NCBI RefSeq assembly: GCF_902497785.1
Contig: NZ_CABVHK010000013.1
Coordinates: forward strand, 1-64,000
Reading direction: 5' to 3'
Length of the DNA: 64,000 nt
DNA from: Pseudomonas fluorescens
GTDB taxonomy: Bacteria > Pseudomonadota > Gammaproteobacteria > Pseudomonadales > Pseudomonadaceae
A program made the translations under genes and the position numbers. Position 1 is the stretch's first letter, and each line of letters starts with the position of its first letter. Under the pieces are notes generated by a model. The model ran no database searches. It was given only the letters and a program-made list of their open reading frames with translations, and had not been told where the DNA came from. Below are positions 52,609-62,347 of this stretch, piece by piece.

Positions 52609-54513
52609 ATGGCCACTCCCAGCGCTAGCTCTTATAACGCAGACGCCATCGAAGTCCTCTCGGGCCTCGACCCGGTGCGCAAACGCCCCGGGATGTACAC
52701 CGACACCAGTCGGCCGAACCACCTCGCTCAGGAAGTCATCGACAACAGCGTCGACGAAGCCTTGGCCGGGCACGCGACGTCGGTGCAGGTCATCCTGCAT
52801 GCCGATCACTCCCTGGAAGTCAGCGATGACGGCCGTGGCATGCCGGTGGACATTCACCCGGAAGAGGGCGTGTCGGGCGTCGAGCTGATTCTCACCAAGC
52901 TTCATGCGGGCGGCAAGTTTTCCAACAAGAACTACCAGTTCTCCGGCGGTCTGCACGGGGTAGGTATTTCCGTGGTCAACGCCCTGTCGACCGAAGTCCG
53001 GGTGCGCGTCAAGCGTGACGGCAACGAATACCAGATGACCTTCGCCGACGGTTACAAGAAAACCGAACTGGAAGTGGTCGGCACCGTCGGCAAGCGCAAC
53101 ACCGGCACCAGCGTGTTCTTCGCGCCGGACCCGAAGTACTTCGATTCGCCGAAATTCTCCATCAGCCGCCTCAAGCACGTGCTCAAGGCCAAGGCCGTTC
53201 TGTGCCCGGGGTTGCTGGTCAGCTTTGAAGACAAGGCCACCGGCGAAAAAGTCGAATGGCATTACGAAGACGGCCTGCGCTCCTATCTGGTAGACGCGGT
53301 CAACGAATTCGAACGCCTGCCGGACGAGCCGTTCTGCGGCAGCCTGGCCGGGAATAAAGAAGCGGTCGACTGGGCGCTGCTGTGGCTGCCGGAAGGTGGC
53401 GACAGCGTGCAGGAAAGCTACGTCAACCTGATCCCGACGGCTCAGGGCGGTACCCACGTCAACGGTTTGCGCCAGGGCTTGCTCGACGCAATGCGCGAGT
53501 TCTGCGAGTTCCGCAGCCTGCTGCCGCGTGGCGTCAAGCTGGCGCCGGAAGACGTCTGGGAACGTATCGCCTTCGTCCTGTCGATGAAGATGCAGGAGCC
53601 GCAATTCTCCGGCCAGACCAAAGAACGTCTGTCGTCCCGTGAAGCGGCGGCGTTCGTCTCCGGCGTGGTCAAGGATGCGTTCAGCCTGTGGCTCAACGCG
53701 CACCCGGAGACCGGCATGCTCCTGGCGGAACTGGCGATCAACAACGCCGGCCGTCGTCTCAAGGCCAGCAAAAAGGTCGAGCGCAAGCGCATCACGGCGG
53801 GGCCGGCACTGCCGGGCAAGCTCGCCGACTGTGCCGGGCAGGACCCGATGCGCTCCGAGCTGTTTCTGGTGGAAGGTGATTCCGCCGGCGGTTCCGCCAA
53901 GCAAGCACGGGACAAAGAGTTTCAAGCGATCCTGCCGTTGCGCGGCAAGATTCTCAACACCTGGGAAGTCGACGGCAGCGAAGTGTTGGCGAGCCAGGAA
54001 GTGCACAACATCGCGGTGGCCATCGGTGTCGATCCGGGCTCGGCGGACATCGCCCAGTTGCGCTACGGCAAGATCTGCATCCTCGCCGACGCCGACTCCG
54101 ACGGTCTGCACATCGCCACGCTGTTGTGCGCGTTGTTCGTCCAGCATTTCCGCCCGCTGGTGGATGCCGGTCACGTCTACGTCGCCATGCCGCCGCTGTA
54201 CCGTATCGACCTGGGCAAAGAGATTTACTACGCCCTCGACGAAGCGGAACGTGACGGCATTCTCGACCGTCTGGTGGCCGAGAAGAAACGCGGCAAGCCG
54301 CAGGTCACCCGATTCAAGGGGCTGGGTGAAATGAACCCGCCGCAGCTGCGCGAAACCACCATGGACCCGAACACCCGGCGCCTGGTGCAGCTGACGCTGG
54401 AAGATTACGAAGCGACTTCAGAAATGATGGACATGCTGCTGGCGAAGAAACGCGCCGGCGACCGTAAATCCTGGCTCGAATCCAAAGGCAACCTGGCCGA
54501 GGTTCTTGGCTGA
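52609..54513 (+). CDS. parE: DNA topoisomerase IV subunit B
   Basis: 634 aa, full length. GHKL ATPase domain: DNSVDEAL, VSDDGRGMPVD and GLHGVGISVVNALS; Toprim domain: EGDSAGGSAKQARD (near 421) and ADADSDGLHI. With ParC it decatenates replicated chromosomes. It overlaps the next gene by one base (TGATG). Confidence 0.97.
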   Translation: MATPSASSYNADAIEVLSGLDPVRKRPGMYTDTSRPNHLAQEVIDNSVDEALAGHATSVQVILHADHSLEVSDDGRGMPVDIHPEEGVSGVELILTKLHAGGKFSNKNYQFSGGLHGVGISVVNALSTEVRVRVKRDGNEYQMTFADGYKKTELEVVGTVGKRNTGTSVFFAPDPKYFDSPKFSISRLKHVLKAKAVLCPGLLVSFEDKATGEKVEWHYEDGLRSYLVDAVNEFERLPDEPFCGSLAGNKEAVDWALLWLPEGGDSVQESYVNLIPTAQGGTHVNGLRQGLLDAMREFCEFRSLLPRGVKLAPEDVWERIAFVLSMKMQEPQFSGQTKERLSSREAAAFVSGVVKDAFSLWLNAHPETGMLLAELAINNAGRRLKASKKVERKRITAGPALPGKLADCAGQDPMRSELFLVEGDSAGGSAKQARDKEFQAILPLRGKILNTWEVDGSEVLASQEVHNIAVAIGVDPGSADIAQLRYGKICILADADSDGLHIATLLCALFVQHFRPLVDAGHVYVAMPPLYRIDLGKEIYYALDEAERDGILDRLVAEKKRGKPQVTRFKGLGEMNPPQLRETTMDPNTRRLVQLTLEDYEATSEMMDMLLAKKRAGDRKSWLESKGNLAEVLG

Positions 54514-55502
54514 TGCGGGTTGGCTTTACCCTGGCGTGTGCGTTACTCCTGGCCTCCGTTTCGGCGTTTGCCGAACCGGCACCGGAGTTGCGCCTGCTGT
54601 CCGAGCATCCCGTGGAGGGCATGCGCGGCGGCAACCTGTCGGGGCTGGCCCAGTGTGGCAAGGATCTTTGGACGATTTCCGATCGCGACGATGATCAGAT
54701 TTATCGCCTGCAAACCGCTGACACGGTCTGGCAGGCAGAAGCCGTGGGCATTACCGTGCCTGCCGTGCCGGACAGCGGTTTACCTTGGGGCCTGCGTTCG
54801 CGGACCTGGGCCGCGTCTTTTGTACGGGGTGGTGACCTGGATTTCGAAGGCATCACCTGCGACAGCGCCGGCCAGCGCTACATAGTCAGCGAAACCCACG
54901 CAGCGGTGCTGCACGTGCCGCCGGTGGGGCCCGCGTCCTGGCTGAGGATTTCGCCAATGCTGGTTCGCGAAGCCCGGGCCAGCGGCATGCTGCTGCACTT
55001 CAACGCACTGTTCGAAGGCCTGGCGATCAATCCGGCTGGCGATCAGTTGTGGTTCGCCGCCGAGCGCGAACGCCGGGGCCTGCTGTCGATCAAGCGCCAG
55101 CAAACGGTTTGGGATTGCGATGGCGGTTGCGTGCTGCTGAGTGAAGCCGGGATGGAAATGCAGCCAGCGAAATTTCCCCGGGCCCGAGCAGTGTCGCGAG
55201 ATTTCGCCGACCTGTCGTTGTTCAACGGCAAACTGTTCACGCTTGAGCGTAATGCGTTCGAGATCTGCCGCCGAGACGCGGTGACGGCCAAAGTCGAACG
55301 CTGCTGGTCGTACGCCGACGAGGCATTGCAGGACAATCGCCGTTATCCGCAGGGTTACGGCCTGGCGGAAGCACTGATCGTGGACGCCGATGGGGCGTGG
55401 GTCGGCATCGACAACAACGATGGCGCCCGTGCTGATGGTGAATACCGACCGATCGTCTGGCGCTTCGCCGCGCCGCAAGGTGGCTGGAGTGCAAAACCAT
55501 GA
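54513..55502 (+). CDS. Esterase-like activity of phytase family protein (secreted)
   Basis: 329 aa. Signal peptide MRVGFTLACALLLASVSAFA, cleavage after AFA. The family is a predicted beta-propeller: LSGLAQCGKDLWTISDRDDD, DFEGITC, FNALFEGLAINPAGDQLWFA and GYGLAEALIVDADGAWVG. Predicted periplasmic. Between parE and parC in pseudomonads (PA4966), translationally coupled to both sides, but no link with topoisomerase is known. Confidence 0.85.
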   Translation: MRVGFTLACALLLASVSAFAEPAPELRLLSEHPVEGMRGGNLSGLAQCGKDLWTISDRDDDQIYRLQTADTVWQAEAVGITVPAVPDSGLPWGLRSRTWAASFVRGGDLDFEGITCDSAGQRYIVSETHAAVLHVPPVGPASWLRISPMLVREARASGMLLHFNALFEGLAINPAGDQLWFAAERERRGLLSIKRQQTVWDCDGGCVLLSEAGMEMQPAKFPRARAVSRDFADLSLFNGKLFTLERNAFEICRRDAVTAKVERCWSYADEALQDNRRYPQGYGLAEALIVDADGAWVGIDNNDGARADGEYRPIVWRFAAPQGGWSAKP

Positions 55503-56023
55503 CCCCGCAAACGCCGGGGAAACGCGCCGGTCGGGTATTGATGGTGCTGGCCTGGTGCGCGGCGCTGTTTCTGGCGACACGCTTTTTCGGCGAGTGGGAG
55601 GCGCGACAGCACAATCCCAACGTCGTCGTTACCTCGGAACAGGGTGAAGGTTTTATCGAAGTGAAACTGGCCAGCAACACCCAGGGTCACTTCGTCGCCA
55701 GCGGCCAGATCAACGGCCAGCCGGTGGATTTCTTGCTGGACACCGGGGCCACCGAGGTGGCGATCCCGGCAGAAATGGCCGAACGGCTAAAGCTTGAGCA
55801 AGGCTTCGGGGTGACCCTGAGCACCGCCAACGGTCGTACCGAGGGTTATCGAACCCGCGTCGACCGCCTGCAACTGGGCGACATTGTGCTGCGTGATGTG
55901 CGCGCCATCGTCGTGCCCGGCCTGGATGGCAAACAGGTGCTGCTCGGTATGAGCGCGCTGAACAAACTTGAATTTACCCAGCGCGGTGGCACCATGCTGC
56001 TGCGCCAGACAACGAACCGATGA
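55499..56023 (+). CDS. Retropepsin-like aspartic protease, clan AA
   Basis: 174 aa. One membrane anchor (about 12-30), then a single retropepsin domain with the active-site motif FLLDTGATEVAIP (Asp81) and VVPGLDGKQVLLGMSALN. A single domain must dimerise to be active. Periplasmic by topology. Overlaps the upstream gene in ATGA; parC starts seven bases after its stop. Matches PA4965. Confidence 0.88.
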   Translation: MTPQTPGKRAGRVLMVLAWCAALFLATRFFGEWEARQHNPNVVVTSEQGEGFIEVKLASNTQGHFVASGQINGQPVDFLLDTGATEVAIPAEMAERLKLEQGFGVTLSTANGRTEGYRTRVDRLQLGDIVLRDVRAIVVPGLDGKQVLLGMSALNKLEFTQRGGTMLLRQTTNR

Positions 56024-56030
56024 GGCCCGC

Positions 56031-58298
56031 ATGAGCGACTCCCTTGATCTCAGCCTGGACGGTGTAGAACGCCGGTCACTGGCTGACTTCACCGAAAATG
56101 CCTACCTCAACTACTCCATGTACGTGATCATGGACCGTGCCTTGCCGCATATCGGCGACGGCCTGAAGCCTGTGCAGCGGCGCATCATTTATGCGATGAG
56201 CGAGTTGGGGCTGGATGCCGATTCCAAGCACAAGAAATCGGCGCGTACCGTCGGTGACGTGCTCGGCAAGTTCCACCCGCACGGCGATTCGGCGTGCTAC
56301 GAAGCCATGGTCCTGATGGCCCAGCCGTTCAGCTACCGCTACACGCTGGTCGACGGGCAGGGTAACTGGGGTGCGCCGGATGATCCCAAGTCCTTCGCCG
56401 CCATGCGTTACACCGAAGCGCGGTTGTCGCGCTACTCCGAAGTGCTGCTCAGCGAATTGGGCCAGGGCACAGCGGACTGGGGCCCGAACTTTGACGGCAC
56501 CCTCGACGAACCGCTGGTGTTGCCGGCACGTTTGCCGAACATCCTGCTCAACGGCACTACCGGCATCGCCGTCGGCATGGCCACCGACGTGCCGCCGCAC
56601 AACCTGCGCGAAGTCGCGACGGCGTGCGTGCGCTTGCTCGATGAGCCGAAAGCCACGGTCGAACAGCTGTGCGAACACATTCAGGGCCCGGATTACCCGA
56701 CCGAAGCGGAAATCATCACACCCCGCGCCGACCTGCTGAAAATGTACGAAACCGGCAAGGGCTCGGTGCGCATGCGCGCCGTGTACCACATTGAAGACGG
56801 CGACATCATTGTCACCGCGCTGCCGCATCAGGTGTCTGGCGCCAAGGTGCTGGAACAGATCGCGGCCATGATGCAGGCCAAGCCGTCCAAGGCCCCGCAA
56901 ATCGCCGACCTGCGCGACGAATCCGACCACGAAAACCCGTGCCGGATCGTGATTATTCCCGGCGCACGGAAAAACTTTGACCACGACGCGCTGATGCAAC
57001 ACCTGTTCGCCAGCACCGAGCTGGAGTCGAGCTACCGGGTCAACGTCAACATCATCGGCCTGGACGGCAAGCCGCAGTTGAAGAACCTGCGCGCCTTGCT
57101 GGTCGAGTGGCTGGAATTCCGCGTGCAGACTGTGCGGCGTCGTCTGCAATTTCGCCTCGACAAGGTCGAGCGCCGCCTGCACCTGTTGGACGGTTTGTTG
57201 ATTGCCTACCTCAACCTGGATGAAGTGATTCATATCATCCGCACCGAGGAGCATCCCAAAGCCGCATTGATCGCGCGTTTTGCCCTGAGCGAAATCCAGG
57301 CCGACTACATTCTCGACACCCGTTTGCGTCAATTGGCGCGACTGGAAGAAATGAAGCTGCGGGCCGAGCAGGATGAACTGCTCAAGGAACAAGCCAAGCT
57401 GCAAGCCCTGCTGGGCAGCGAAGCCAAGCTGAAAAAGCTGGTGCGCACCGAGCTGATCAAAGATGCCGAAACTTACGGCGACGACCGTCGTTCGCCAATC
57501 GTCGAGCGCGCCGAGGCCAAGGCCCTGACCGAGCACGATCTGCTGCCGAACGAGAAAGTCAGCGTTGTGCTGTCGGAAAAAGGCTGGGTTCGTTCCGCCA
57601 AAGGGCACGAAATCGACGCCACCGGACTTTCCTACAAGGCCGGGGATGGTTTCAAAGCACTGGCGGCCGGGCGTTCCAACCAGTTTGCAGTGTTCATCGA
57701 TTCCACTGGACGCAGCTATTCGGTGGCCTCGCACACCTTGCCTTCGGCCCGTGGCCAGGGCGAACCGTTGACCGGTCGTCTGACGCCGCCGCCAGGCGCG
57801 ACCTTTGAATGCGTGCTGATGCCCGAAGACGATTCGCTGTACGTGATCGCCTCCGACGCCGGTTACGGTTTCGTGGTCAAGGGTGAAGACTTCCAGGCCA
57901 AGAACAAGGCCGGCAAGGCGCTGTTGAGCTTGCCGAACAATTCGAAGGTCATTCTGCCGCGCCCGGTGGCCGATCGTGAGAACAACTGGCTGGCCTCGGT
58001 GACCACCGAAGGTCGCCTGCTGATCTTCAAAATCAGCGATCTGCCACAATTAGGTAAGGGCAAGGGCAACAAGATCATCGGGATTTCCGGTGAGCGTGTG
58101 GCCAGTCGCGAAGAATATGTTACGGACATCGCCGTCATACCGGATGGCGCTACATTGGTGCTTCAGGCCGGAAAACGTACCTTGTCGCTGAAAGCGGACG
58201 ACCTCGAACACTACAAAGGTGAGCGTGGGCGTCGTGGTAACAAACTGCCACGTGGCTTCCAGCGAGTCGATGCGCTGCTCGTCGAAAACCTCAATTAA
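56031..58298 (+). CDS. parC: DNA topoisomerase IV subunit A
   Basis: 755 aa from the ATG at 56031 (MSDSLDLSLDGVERRSLAD). The open frame begins 21 codons earlier inside the protease gene. Catalytic Tyr127 in MRYTEARLS; the quinolone-resistance region HGDSACYEAM has Ser87 and Glu91, the sensitive wild-type residues by P. aeruginosa numbering. The C-terminal beta-pinwheel is complete. Forms the A2B2 enzyme with ParE. Confidence 0.97.
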   Translation: MSDSLDLSLDGVERRSLADFTENAYLNYSMYVIMDRALPHIGDGLKPVQRRIIYAMSELGLDADSKHKKSARTVGDVLGKFHPHGDSACYEAMVLMAQPFSYRYTLVDGQGNWGAPDDPKSFAAMRYTEARLSRYSEVLLSELGQGTADWGPNFDGTLDEPLVLPARLPNILLNGTTGIAVGMATDVPPHNLREVATACVRLLDEPKATVEQLCEHIQGPDYPTEAEIITPRADLLKMYETGKGSVRMRAVYHIEDGDIIVTALPHQVSGAKVLEQIAAMMQAKPSKAPQIADLRDESDHENPCRIVIIPGARKNFDHDALMQHLFASTELESSYRVNVNIIGLDGKPQLKNLRALLVEWLEFRVQTVRRRLQFRLDKVERRLHLLDGLLIAYLNLDEVIHIIRTEEHPKAALIARFALSEIQADYILDTRLRQLARLEEMKLRAEQDELLKEQAKLQALLGSEAKLKKLVRTELIKDAETYGDDRRSPIVERAEAKALTEHDLLPNEKVSVVLSEKGWVRSAKGHEIDATGLSYKAGDGFKALAAGRSNQFAVFIDSTGRSYSVASHTLPSARGQGEPLTGRLTPPPGATFECVLMPEDDSLYVIASDAGYGFVVKGEDFQAKNKAGKALLSLPNNSKVILPRPVADRENNWLASVTTEGRLLIFKISDLPQLGKGKGNKIIGISGERVASREEYVTDIAVIPDGATLVLQAGKRTLSLKADDLEHYKGERGRRGNKLPRGFQRVDALLVENLN

Positions 58299-58312
58299 GC
58301 GTCCTAGAGGCC

Positions 58313-58340
58313 TCGATCTACGATTTAACGCGTAGATCGA
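58313..58340. other. Perfect inverted repeat after parC
   Basis: TCGATCTACG and CGTAGATCGA form a ten-pair stem with an eight-base AT-rich loop, 15 bp past the parC stop. No T run follows, so it is not a classical terminator; it could protect the mRNA 3' end or bind a protein. Confidence 0.65.
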
Positions 58341-58474
58341 CGCATTGGCGCTGGAGTCGGAACGCATATTCACGGATGATATGGCCTTTCAAGCGCCGGC
58401 GTGGCCGAGCGTTCTTCATATTTTTTGAGTTTTTTCACTGTGGTTAGCCTTGTGGCAACCACCTGGATGGGACG

Positions 58475-59188
58475 ATGACTGCTCTGCGCCTTCCTTTTAT
58501 TTTGATGCTCGCTGGGGTTCTTGGCCTGGCGGGTTGCAGCGTTCACCAACCGGTGTCGCTGTATCAGCTGGACAGCGGAAGTCCGGCTCAGCCTGCGCAA
58601 AGCGCCGGCATGGCGGTTTTGCTGGGTCCGGTCGTGGTAGCGGACTACTTGCAACGTGAGACATTGTTGCAGCGCCAGCCGGATGGCAGCTTGCAAGCTT
58701 CGGTCGATGGCCGCTGGGCGGGGAGCCTGTCTTCCGACATCGATCAGCTGTTGTTGCGTCAGGTCGCGGGCCATCTCGACAGTCAACGCGTGGTGCTGGC
58801 GCCAGCGACAGTCGGCTTCACGCCGGACGTGCAGGTACTGCTGACCATCACGCGGCTGGATTCGGGTGAATCGCAACCGGCGATCCTCGATGCGCAATGG
58901 CGTTTGATCGACCGTCGTGGCCAGGTTCGCGATAACCGTATCGTTCACCTGCAGGAACAACACGCTGGCGGCACGGCGGCTCAGGTTCAGGCGCAAGGCG
59001 TGTTGCTGCAGCGCCTGGCCGAACAGTTGTCGGTCGCGCTCAAGCCACTGGCTAACCAGCCACCGATTGCCGAAGCGCCAAAAAAACCGGCGGCCAAGCC
59101 TGTGGCTCCGGCGGCAGAGCAAGAGAAACAGCCGAAGATTCCGATGGCTTCGCCGATCCGCACGGATTTGGAAGTGTTCAGATTCTGA
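58475..59188 (+). CDS. PqiC/YmbA-like auxiliary lipoprotein
   Basis: 237 aa. Signal peptide with lipobox LAGC (Cys21). The mature start SVHQPVSLYQLDSG and the GPVVVADYLQRETLLQRQPD segment are typical of PqiC/ABC-type transport auxiliary lipoproteins of MCE systems that connect to the outer membrane. The C-terminus is a Pro/Ala/Lys linker. No mce or pqiAB genes are adjacent, which is unusual for PqiC. Preceded by an AT-rich stretch (58415-58440) that may hold its promoter. Confidence 0.82.
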   Translation: MTALRLPFILMLAGVLGLAGCSVHQPVSLYQLDSGSPAQPAQSAGMAVLLGPVVVADYLQRETLLQRQPDGSLQASVDGRWAGSLSSDIDQLLLRQVAGHLDSQRVVLAPATVGFTPDVQVLLTITRLDSGESQPAILDAQWRLIDRRGQVRDNRIVHLQEQHAGGTAAQVQAQGVLLQRLAEQLSVALKPLANQPPIAEAPKKPAAKPVAPAAEQEKQPKIPMASPIRTDLEVFRF

Positions 59189-59208
59189 AGCCTGGACTGA
59201 TCCAGCAC

Positions 59209-59240
59209 AAAGCCCGCAGAGATGCGGGCTTTGTTGTTTC
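59209..59240 (+). terminator. Terminator of the PqiC-like gene
   Basis: AAAGCCCGCA and TGCGGGCTTT make a ten-pair stem with loop GAGA, followed by GTTGTTT, 21 bp after the stop. Confidence 0.88.
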
Positions 59241-59274
59241 TGCGGGTTGGAAATCTTCGGTGCGGCTGATGGCC

Positions 59275-59370
59275 CCATCGCTGGCAAGCCAGCTCCCACA
59301 GTGTTCAATGGTGTCCACAGAAAGGGTGCACGACCGATAACCCTGTGGGAGCTGGCTTGCCAGCGATGGC
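59275..59370. repeat. REP pair, GAGCTGGCTTGCCAGC class
   Basis: CCATCGCTGGCAAGCCAGCT and its inverted copy AGCTGGCTTGCCAGCGATGG with CCCACA/TGTGGG extensions. This class is found only here in the window. Confidence 0.88.
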
Positions 59371-59386
59371 TGCGGGACAGGCAATA

Positions 59387-59421
59387 AAAAACCCGCAGAC
59401 AATCACTTGTCTGCGGGTTTC
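59387..59421. terminator. Bidirectional terminator, mainly for the AhpA-like gene
   Basis: CCCGCAGAC and GTCTGCGGG form a nine-pair stem. On the minus strand it is followed by a T run (from AATAAAAAA on the plus strand); on the plus strand by TTTCTTC. It lies 20 bp past the minus-strand stop at 59440. Confidence 0.88.
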
Positions 59422-59439
59422 TTCACATCGGGGTAAACC

Positions 59440-60972
59440 TTAAGCCCGACGCTCATGCATCCGCGCCAGTTGCCGCTCCAGCATCGACGGATACGGCTCC
59501 ATCAGGCGCTCCACGCAGCAAGCACCCTCAGGGCTGGCAATCGGGCGAATCCGTGCGCGCTGGCGAATCAGCGCGTCGTCACTGATTTTGCGCTCCACCA
59601 GCAGCAGGTTGCGGCTGTGTTGCGACAGGGCCAGGGCATCTTGAGCAGACTCGGTCAGCAGCAAGTCAATCTGGCTCATGCCGAACAACTCATCGCCCAA
59701 GGTCAGGCCCAACTGCAGTTGCAGGGTGATGCCGCTGTCGGCGACTTCGATCTGCAACTGATGGCCCAGCGCCCGCAGCAGCTCGCCGCAGCAGATCGCG
59801 TTGGTGAGGTAATCGTCACCGCTGTCCTCAGTGTGGAACACCATCAGCGTACTGCCGTCATTCAGGCTATGCACTTCGCCCTGATAGAGCGAGGCCGCCT
59901 GATCGAGGCAGTCGCGATAGCGCTTAAGCAGTTCTTCCAGTCGCGCGCGGGGCAGTCGACGCAGTTGATCCTGGGCGCCCAGCTGCACCGCCAGCACGGC
60001 GCTGTGTTGCGGCACGTTGGATGGCTGCGGTTTCACCAGCGGTTTCGGTGCACTGACCATCGACTCGTCGCGCAAATCGGCAAACGCGTCATCTTCATCA
60101 TCATCTTCGACGGTGCTGACAACCCGCCGTGGCGCAGGCTTCAAGCCCGCAACAGGCTTGGTTTCATCGAAACTCGGGTCACGCAGATTGCGCACTTCGA
60201 AAGACGGCTCGTTGTCGTCAGCGTCTTCGTACTCGCTTTCGTCGTATTCAGGTTCCGGCACAGGCTCCGGTTCGGCCGGTTCCGGCGCGAAGTTGGCGTG
60301 CAGCTGACGCGCCAGGTCACCGATCTCGTCCTGACGCCCGGTAGCGGGGGTGTATTCGTCAATATTGCGCAGCCACACGCGCAGTTGCATCAGCGGTGTG
60401 GAGAGGTTTCGACCCAGACGCAGGCTCAGGGCCAGGGACAGGGCCAGCAGAATCGCACTCAAAATGCCCATGCTTTGCAGGCTGATGGTCATCGGCTGCT
60501 GGAATTGATCCATGTCCAGGCTGATGCGCAGTTGCCCGGCGGTCACGTCCTGAAAGGTGATCTTGCTCTGGTACATGCCTTCGGCTTCACCCAGCAGGCT
60601 GTGCTTGGGGCGCTGACCGGCTTCGGCGAGGATGCGGTTATCCACGCTATAGATGGCCGCGTGGGCCACCAGCTTGTTTTTGGTCAGGTTGTTGAGCAGC
60701 ACGTTGAGGCTGAGGATGTCGTTGGACACCAACAGCTCGGTGGCGGACGTGGCGGTCTGCGTGGTCAGGCTTTCGCCCAGCGCATCGGCCTGCTCGTGCA
60801 TGGCCTGCTTGAACTGCAAACCCATCACACAGGCGTAGATCACCAGGGCCAGAGCGACCAGGATCACGTTATGGCTGGCGATGCGCAATGCAATCGGTAC
60901 ACGGCGGTGGCGCAGTGCACGGAAGATCAGCAGAAAGAAGTTATCGGTTTTTACTGGCGTGGGCCGGTTCAC
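59440..60972 (-). CDS. AhpA/YtjB-like membrane protein with C-terminal cyclase-like domain
   Basis: 510 aa. Two membrane segments (about 31-50 and 168-186) flank a periplasmic part (51-165), then a HAMP-like stretch (187-225), as in YtjB/SMP_2 proteins, which are also divergent from serB in E. coli. A long acidic linker (229-300, E/D-rich) leads to residues 322-500, which look like a class III nucleotidyl-cyclase fold (SAVLAVQLGAQDQLRRL, HSLNDGSTLMVFH), but the metal-binding aspartates are absent, so catalysis is unlikely. E. coli YtjB, about 214 aa, lacks this part. Function unknown; a signalling or envelope-sensing role is inference. Matches PA4961. Confidence 0.85.
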   Translation of the reverse strand: MNRPTPVKTDNFFLLIFRALRHRRVPIALRIASHNVILVALALVIYACVMGLQFKQAMHEQADALGESLTTQTATSATELLVSNDILSLNVLLNNLTKNKLVAHAAIYSVDNRILAEAGQRPKHSLLGEAEGMYQSKITFQDVTAGQLRISLDMDQFQQPMTISLQSMGILSAILLALSLALSLRLGRNLSTPLMQLRVWLRNIDEYTPATGRQDEIGDLARQLHANFAPEPAEPEPVPEPEYDESEYEDADDNEPSFEVRNLRDPSFDETKPVAGLKPAPRRVVSTVEDDDEDDAFADLRDESMVSAPKPLVKPQPSNVPQHSAVLAVQLGAQDQLRRLPRARLEELLKRYRDCLDQAASLYQGEVHSLNDGSTLMVFHTEDSGDDYLTNAICCGELLRALGHQLQIEVADSGITLQLQLGLTLGDELFGMSQIDLLLTESAQDALALSQHSRNLLLVERKISDDALIRQRARIRPIASPEGACCVERLMEPYPSMLERQLARMHERRA

Positions 60973-61106
60973 TTGAGCTCGGCTCTTTGTCCGTGAAGTT
61001 GACGCGCAGTATAGCGACAGGCCCTAGACCGGCAAAGCGTTGACGGTGCCCGATGGTCACTGAAAGTGGGTAGAATGCGGTTTTTTTCCACCTGCGGGGG
61101 TGCGCC

Positions 61107-62321
61107 TTGCGCGAAATCGTCCTGATAAACATCACGGGAGTCGACCGTCCGGGTCTGACTGCGGCCATTACCGGCGTTCTGGCCCAGGGTGGTGTGAACA
61201 TTCTCGACATCGGTCAGGCGGTGATCCACGACACGCTGTCGTTCGGCATCCTGGTTGAAATTCCCGACACTGAGCAAGGCAAGTCGGTGCTCAAGGACAT
61301 CCTGTTCAAGGGCTATGAACTTGATCAGCAGGTGCGTTTCACGCCGGTGTCCGAAGAGGATTACCAGCAGTGGGTCGGCAATCAGGGCAAGAAGCGCCAC
61401 ATCGTGACGCTGTTGACCCGCAAAGTGACCGCCGGACAATTGCAGGCCGTGAGCTCGATCACCGCCAAGTACGGCCTGAACATCGACCACATCGATCGCC
61501 TGTCCGGGCGCATGCCGCTGGACACCCCGGCCGACAAGGGCAAGGGCTGCATCGAGTTTTCCGTACGGGGCGAAGCGGCTGATCCGCAGGCCTTGCGAGC
61601 TGAATTCCTCAGCGTTGCCCAGGAATTGAACGTCGACATCGCTTTCCAGGAAGATTCGCTGTTCCGCCGTAACCGCCGTCTGGCGGTGTTCGACATGGAC
61701 TCGACGCTGATCGAAGCCGAAGTCATCGACGAATTGGCCAAGGCAGCCGGGGTCGGCGATCAGGTGTCCGAGATCACCGAACGGGCGATGGCCGGCGAGC
61801 TGGATTTCCGCGCCAGCTTCAAGGAACGCCTGGCGTTGCTCAAAGGGCTGGACGTCAGCGTGCTCGACTCCATCGGCGCTTCGTTGCGCCTGACCGAAGG
61901 CGCTGAAACCCTGTTCGCCGAACTCAAGCGCCTGGGCTACAAAACTGCGATCCTTTCGGGTGGCTTCACTTATTTCGCCAAGCAATTGCAGGCCAAACTC
62001 GGCATCGACTACGTGTTCGCCAACGAACTGGAAGTGCTCGATGGCAAAGTCACCGGTGTGGCGGTCGAGCCGATTGTCGATGCGCAGCGTAAAGCCGATC
62101 TGCTGAAGGAGCTGGCGCACAAGGAAGGTTTGCGTCTGGAGCAGACCATCGCGGTGGGCGACGGTGCCAACGATTTACCGATGCTGGCGATTGCCGGGTT
62201 GGGCGTGGCGTTCCGCGCCAAACCGCTGGTCAAGCAGTCGGCGAAGCAGGCGATTTCCACCCTTGGGCTGGATGGCGTGCTGTACCTGCTGGGCTTTCGG
62301 GATCGTGACGGGCAGCTCTGA
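61107..62321 (+). CDS. serB: Phosphoserine phosphatase with tandem ACT domains
   Basis: 404 aa, start TTG at 61107. The last step of serine synthesis. The N-terminal part holds two ACT-like domains (about 1-180; IVLINITGVDRPGLTAAI and HIVTLLTRKVTAGQLQAV), which suggest amino-acid sensing. The HAD phosphatase domain has FDMDSTLIEAEVIDELA (near 194), SGGFTYFA and GDGANDLPML. Divergent from the AhpA-like gene across 134 bp. Matches PA4960. Confidence 0.96.
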   Translation: MREIVLINITGVDRPGLTAAITGVLAQGGVNILDIGQAVIHDTLSFGILVEIPDTEQGKSVLKDILFKGYELDQQVRFTPVSEEDYQQWVGNQGKKRHIVTLLTRKVTAGQLQAVSSITAKYGLNIDHIDRLSGRMPLDTPADKGKGCIEFSVRGEAADPQALRAEFLSVAQELNVDIAFQEDSLFRRNRRLAVFDMDSTLIEAEVIDELAKAAGVGDQVSEITERAMAGELDFRASFKERLALLKGLDVSVLDSIGASLRLTEGAETLFAELKRLGYKTAILSGGFTYFAKQLQAKLGIDYVFANELEVLDGKVTGVAVEPIVDAQRKADLLKELAHKEGLRLEQTIAVGDGANDLPMLAIAGLGVAFRAKPLVKQSAKQAISTLGLDGVLYLLGFRDRDGQL

Positions 62322-62347
62322 GTCTCGCAGAATTTAACAAGTGCCTA

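Noticed and set aside
56280..56310. Quinolone-resistance mutation in parC
   Set aside because: Ser87 and Glu91 are the normal sensitive residues.
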